64,000 nucleotides of DNA from SZAS-18 sp038322235. GTDB lineage: Bacteria > Verrucomicrobiota > Verrucomicrobiia > Chthoniobacterales > SZAS-18. How positions within the stretch are numbered: the stretch's first letter is position 1; each line of letters begins with the position of its first letter. The stretch is taken from contig JBBQFQ010000001.1 in the NCBI GenBank assembly GCA_038322235.1, positions 248,001 through 312,000 of the forward strand, in the 5' to 3' direction. The notes under the pieces were generated by a model that saw only the letters and a list, made by a program, of their open reading frames with translations, was not told where the DNA came from and did no database searches. Both the position numbers and the translations under genes were made by a program. Below are positions 60,642-64,000 of the stretch, piece by piece.

Positions 60642-61433
60642 TCAAGAGCGCAGATCCTCGCCCAGGCGCTCGACGTCCGCGTTCGACTTGAGCCGCGGCC
60701 GTGTGATCTCGGTGGGATCCACCTCGAAGTCCGGCGCGACGTCGACGGCTGGACCTCGCGCGAAGACGGGAAAGCCCAGCGCCTCGCCGACGTCATCGGA
60801 CATCCACGTCAGATACATCTGGCCGGCCGGTCCGCGCGTTTCCACCGCCTGGGCGAGGTGGAGCGCGAGGAGCACCCGCAGGACGGCGCGGGGGTCGGAG
60901 GATTCCTGCGCGATGCTCTGGATTCCCAGCCGGCCGTGGCCCGCGTGAAGGCGCGCCAGCACGGCGCAGCCGAGCGCCCGATCGCGGCGGGAGAGGAAGG
61001 CGAACGCGCGCACCGTGGCGAGAGCGTCGATGAGCAGGGTCGCCGGAAAGATGAGAAGGTCCAGCGCACCCCGGACGAGGAATGGGAGCTCCTGCCGCCA
61101 CGCCTCGAGCCGGTTGCTGCGCGAGAATGCCACCGCGGCGGCGCACGCCGCCAGGCCGGCGCTGAAGAAGACGCGCGGATAGAGCCAGTGCAGGTGGGTC
61201 ATGTCATTGACGACGTCCGGCGGCAGATGGTCCAGCGAGCGCGAGACGCTGCTGAAGAGAATCGAAAGGAAAAGTCCTCCCCCGTAATACGCGCCCCAGA
61301 GCAGGAGCGCGAGAAAGAGCGAGAGGATGACCGCGCTGATCGCCGCGCGATTGTGCTCACGGAGAAACCGGCGCAACCGCCGCTGCGCCTCTTCCAGGTG
61401 GGGCTCCGGGGCTGGGTCGCTCGCCTGTTCCAT
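60642..61433 (-). CDS. Membrane protein of unknown function
   Basis: 263 residues. Membrane helices are near residues 33-57 (AISAVILSLFLALLLWGAYY), 80-100 (RVFFSAGLAACAAAVAFS) and 125-150. The soluble C-terminal half (HGRLGIQSIAQESSDPRAVL) may lie on one face of the membrane. A Glu/Arg-rich start precedes the first helix. No family is recognised. It starts 4 bp after the stop of the alpha/beta hydrolase gene, so the two are an operon. Confidence 0.7.
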   Translation of the reverse strand: MEQASDPAPEPHLEEAQRRLRRFLREHNRAAISAVILSLFLALLLWGAYYGGGLFLSILFSSVSRSLDHLPPDVVNDMTHLHWLYPRVFFSAGLAACAAAVAFSRSNRLEAWRQELPFLVRGALDLLIFPATLLIDALATVRAFAFLSRRDRALGCAVLARLHAGHGRLGIQSIAQESSDPRAVLRVLLALHLAQAVETRGPAGQMYLTWMSDDVGEALGFPVFARGPAVDVAPDFEVDPTEITRPRLKSNADVERLGEDLRS

Positions 61434-61437
61434 GAGG

Positions 61438-62277
61438 TCACTCCGGGCGCATGCGTTTCCGGAGTTCCGCGCAGGCGAGCGGGACGATCGTTTCATGGCC
61501 GGCGCTCGGAAACGGCAGAAATGCCGCCCAGCCGCGGGGGCGCGTCGAAAGCTCGAGCCCCATCGCCACGGGGATGAGATCATCCTTCACGCCGTGCAAA
61601 ATCGTCAGCACCGGACGCGGCAGGCGCCCGGCGATGAGGTCGAGCGATGCCCGGTTGTCCCAGCGCTCAACGAGCACTTCGCAGAGCGGCCAGCCCACGT
61701 CCCGGCGCGCCATGTCGGACATCGAGGTGAAGGGCGAGATCAGCACGATCTCCCGCACCGCCTGACGACGGACAAATTCCAGGGCCACGGCGGCGCCGAG
61801 CGAATGACCCGCGGTGTTCAAGCGCGGGGCCAGATCGGAGAGACCGACGCCAAGCCGTTGCGCGAGCGCGGGCAGAAAGCCGTCGAGCGCCCGACGGATC
61901 GTGGCGAGCCGCGGTTCACCCTCGCTCTGGCCGTAGCCCGGATAGTCCACCAGGACCAGGGTCACGCGCCGCTCGGGGAAATCCAGATCGTCCACCCAAT
62001 CGAGCGCGAGCGAACCGTTGCCAGCGAAGAGCACCCAGACGGGCGCCGTCGCGATCTCTCCGATCCGCGGCGGGAGGACGAAGGCGGTCTGCTTCCCGTC
62101 GCTCGTCTGCCACGTCATCGTCGCGCCGCGCTCCGACGACAGGAGAGTCAGCGTGCCCGCATCGTAGCGGCGCGGGAAGTACATCAGCTTTTCCTGCACC
62201 AGCCAGAGCGCCCCTGCGGCCAGGATCCCGACCACTGACGCGATCCGCACGAGACTGAGGAGGACACGCTTTAGCAC
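61438..62277 (-). CDS. Alpha/beta hydrolase, membrane anchored
   Basis: 279 residues. An N-terminal hydrophobic segment (VRIASVVGILAAGALWLVQE) precedes an alpha/beta hydrolase: oxyanion strand VWVLFAGNGSLALDW, DYPGYGQSEGEPR, and nucleophile Ser in AGHSLGAAVA. ILHGVKDDLIPVAMG supplies the acid region and PSAGHETI the catalytic His. The layout resembles FrsA/Bem46-type hydrolases. The likely product is unknown. The first gene of a two-gene operon, divergent from the DAC-like gene. Confidence 0.8.
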   Translation of the reverse strand: MLKRVLLSLVRIASVVGILAAGALWLVQEKLMYFPRRYDAGTLTLLSSERGATMTWQTSDGKQTAFVLPPRIGEIATAPVWVLFAGNGSLALDWVDDLDFPERRVTLVLVDYPGYGQSEGEPRLATIRRALDGFLPALAQRLGVGLSDLAPRLNTAGHSLGAAVALEFVRRQAVREIVLISPFTSMSDMARRDVGWPLCEVLVERWDNRASLDLIAGRLPRPVLTILHGVKDDLIPVAMGLELSTRPRGWAAFLPFPSAGHETIVPLACAELRKRMRPE

Positions 62278-62375
62278 CCGGGAATGTTGCGCTTTCGCCC
62301 GATCTCCGCGAGGTCGGGGATGGAAATAGTTTATGTCGTAAGATATCTTCCGCGTCCCTTCCCCACTTCCGCTCC

Positions 62376-63707
62376 ATGGCCGCCGATTTTACCAGCCCCC
62401 GCGATCTCGCTGCGCTCATCGATGAGCGGTGGCCGCAGGAGCCGGGGAGCGAGGCGGACAAGGCGGATCTCCGGCCGGACCGCGCCGTCCTCACGGAGCT
62501 CATTCGCGTCTGCTTTCAGGCGAGCCTGCTGCGCGAAGAGGCCCGTCCCGTCACCTTCCGCCTCATCCTCGCCGAGCCCGGCCGCTTTCCCGCGGAGCAG
62601 GGTCCGCCCACCGGGCTGCACCGGCTCGAGCTCGCGGAGTCGCGCCCGCTAAACCCGCTCGAGCTGCGCCGGCTTTCCCCGGCCGCCAACGTGCATCGCA
62701 GCATGATCGGCGTGCGGGTCGACCCAGACTCCGGCCTCCGCATCTGGGGCGTCATTCACAGCGGGCTGAACTGGCTCCAGAATATCTACGGCGGTCGGGG
62801 CCACTCCCAAGTCTTGCCGGAGGAACTCGTTGTCACGGTCACCGCCCCGGGCCGCCTCGCGGTGGGGTTTGGCGCCGAGATCATCGCCCGCTTCGACGGT
62901 ACGCGGATCACTGGACCTTCGGTCAACATCTACCAGGCGCAGTGGCTCGGTCGCACCTTCGGCGAATCGGCCGAGGAGCTGCTCGAGATCCATGCTGCGG
63001 CCCGGGGCAAGGCCAGCCGCCGCTGGGCCGCGCTCGATCCAGAGCTCATCAAGGTCATCGCCACGCACATGATGCGGCGCATGATCAGCGCCGTCCGCTC
63101 CTCCGGGCACGGCGGCACGATCACCATCATTCCTCCCGAGATGGCCACGGAATGCTGCGGCTCAAATCAATTCATCAACGTCAAATACCGCTTCGCGGAG
63201 GGCGAGCCGAGGCGCCGATTCCGCTCGCTCCTCATCGGCATCATGAACCGGCTCGCCTCGCTCCATGGCGAAGGCGGCGAGGTGAAGTGGGATCAGACCA
63301 AGCCGGTCGGCTGGCGGGAGTATCTCTGCTGCGACGATGAAAAACTCAGCGCGCTCGATGACGGTATTTTCGAAATGGCCCATCTCATCGCGGGCTGCGC
63401 GGAGGTGGATGGCGCGGTCGTCCTGACGAAGCGCTTCGAGCTCCTTGGTTTCGGCGGCGAGATCAGTGGCCTCCTCCCGAATGTTGAGGTCGTCCTCAAG
63501 GCCCGCGACATGGAGGGAAAGGTGTTCGAGGAGGAATCCACCGAGAGCGTCGGCACGCGGCATCGGTCCACCTACCGGCTCTGTCGCGCGATCCCCGAGA
63601 ATCTCGCCATCGTGGTCTCGCAGGACGGCGGCGTGCGCTTCGTGAAATATGAAGGCCGTGGGGTGACGTACTGGGACCAGTCGAGCACGAGCTCGCTCGA
63701 AGTCTGA
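62376..63707 (+). CDS. DAC (diadenylate cyclase-like) sensor protein, DACNV-type
   Basis: 443 residues. The last 110 contain a DAC-like domain with DGA at 345-347 (VDGAVVLTKRFELLGFGGEI) and RHR in GTRHRSTYRLC at 393-403, the two motifs that bind ATP and support c-di-AMP synthesis in DisA/CdaA. The N-terminal 320 residues form a separate alpha-beta region with VHRSMIGVRVDP, SGLNWLQNIYGGRG and SVNIYQAQWLGRTF, resembling the variable region of DACNV-type proteins. No membrane segment is seen. It may make or sense a cyclic dinucleotide. No c-di-AMP phosphodiesterase is nearby. Confidence 0.7.
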   Translation: MAADFTSPRDLAALIDERWPQEPGSEADKADLRPDRAVLTELIRVCFQASLLREEARPVTFRLILAEPGRFPAEQGPPTGLHRLELAESRPLNPLELRRLSPAANVHRSMIGVRVDPDSGLRIWGVIHSGLNWLQNIYGGRGHSQVLPEELVVTVTAPGRLAVGFGAEIIARFDGTRITGPSVNIYQAQWLGRTFGESAEELLEIHAAARGKASRRWAALDPELIKVIATHMMRRMISAVRSSGHGGTITIIPPEMATECCGSNQFINVKYRFAEGEPRRRFRSLLIGIMNRLASLHGEGGEVKWDQTKPVGWREYLCCDDEKLSALDDGIFEMAHLIAGCAEVDGAVVLTKRFELLGFGGEISGLLPNVEVVLKARDMEGKVFEEESTESVGTRHRSTYRLCRAIPENLAIVVSQDGGVRFVKYEGRGVTYWDQSSTSSLEV

Positions 63708-63783
63708 CGCCGTCCATCCGGCAGCGGAGGAGCCGCCGCCGGAAGGCCTTGCCGCGCGCCGCGCTTTGTGGGACGAGACGCGG

Positions 63784-64000
63784 ATGATCTATCGCGGTCC
63801 CGGCGGCGACATCGACATCCCGCGCCTCTCGCTCCCTGACTTTGTCCTCGCCGCGACGCGCGCCTTCGGCGACAGGCCCGCGCTCATCGACGCGGCGTCC
63901 GGGCGCACGGTTCGGTTTTCCGACTTTGAGCCGCGCGTGAAGCGCTTCACGGGTGGGCTCGCAGCGCGGGGATTGCAGCGCGGCGATGTCGTGGCGCTCT
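63784..64000 (+). CDS. Acyl-CoA synthetase / 4-coumarate-CoA ligase family (partial)
   Basis: Only 72 N-terminal residues are in the window; the gene runs off the right edge. IDIPRLSLPDFVLAATRAFG, then DRPALIDAASGRTVRFSDFE and GLAARGLQRGDVVAL, are the N-terminal pattern of AMP-forming 4-coumarate-type CoA ligases. The signature AMP-binding loops lie beyond the edge. It starts 76 bp after the DAC-like gene on the same strand. Confidence 0.75.
   Translation, partial: MIYRGPGGDIDIPRLSLPDFVLAATRAFGDRPALIDAASGRTVRFSDFEPRVKRFTGGLAARGLQRGDVVAL

Overview
The window is a GC-rich, gene-dense bacterial chromosome segment with about 66 protein genes, no rRNA or tRNA, no transposase and no CRISPR array. 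The organism looks Gram-negative: there are many lipobox proteins, LolA-like proteins, an MMPL/RND exporter, a RodZ-like protein and a YkuD L,D-transpeptidase. The style suggests Verrucomicrobiota or a near relative: Ala/Pro/Lys-rich tails, Thr-Pro linkers, few clear Shine-Dalgarno sites, and housekeeping genes scattered among secreted proteins of unknown function. That assignment is inference; recA, ruvA and murI phylogeny would settle it.

Left part (1-16 kb): a tsaB fragment, a STAS protein, CCA-adding enzyme, a PhoB/PhoR-type two-component pair, guanine deaminase, SecG with a long tail, and an oligopeptide-binding lipoprotein. Two glycosyltransferases, a PAP2 phosphatase, a LolA-like protein and a TPR-LysM lipoprotein follow. 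Next comes a cell-envelope cluster on the minus strand: RodZ-like protein, L,D-transpeptidase, and a 40-residue lipoprotein missed by length cut-offs. That lipoprotein has a near-perfect ribosome binding site, a strong terminator and a C-terminal lysine.

Middle (16-34 kb): CutA, a GNAT acetyltransferase, a BatA-like/DUF58/FAD-oxidoreductase operon, two SDR proteins, LOG, a GH75 chitosanase-like protein, TMEM14, BioD, a ClpX-like ATPase, a Nudix hydrolase and a receiver protein with Glu at the phosphorylation site. A GH-plus-GT2 membrane fusion and an SbtA/SbtB bicarbonate-transport pair flank a 43-bp tandem array of alternating palindromes.

Right part (34-64 kb): endonuclease III, a 1014-residue TPR protein, a CHASE2 protein, YajQ, a truncated globin, an NlpC/P60 endopeptidase and an isolated WYL C-terminal-like domain. 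An 890-bp gene-free stretch with large inverted repeats follows. Then come an ATP-grasp-like protein, RuvA, an acidic-tailed secreted protein, a histone-H1-like protein, NuoA, a tartrate-dehydrogenase-type enzyme, a photolyase/MMPL/LolA operon, MurI, an Ohr-like protein lacking its first cysteine, a PD-(D/E)XK-like protein, RecA, OppBC, an alpha/beta hydrolase, a DAC (diadenylate-cyclase-like) protein and the start of an acyl-CoA synthetase.

No complete mobile or defence island is visible. The most promising leads are the small lysine-ended lipoprotein beside its possible cross-linking enzyme, the 43-bp palindrome array, the DAC-domain protein with both signature motifs, and several family members with altered catalytic residues (Ohr, receiver, SDR, BatA-like).
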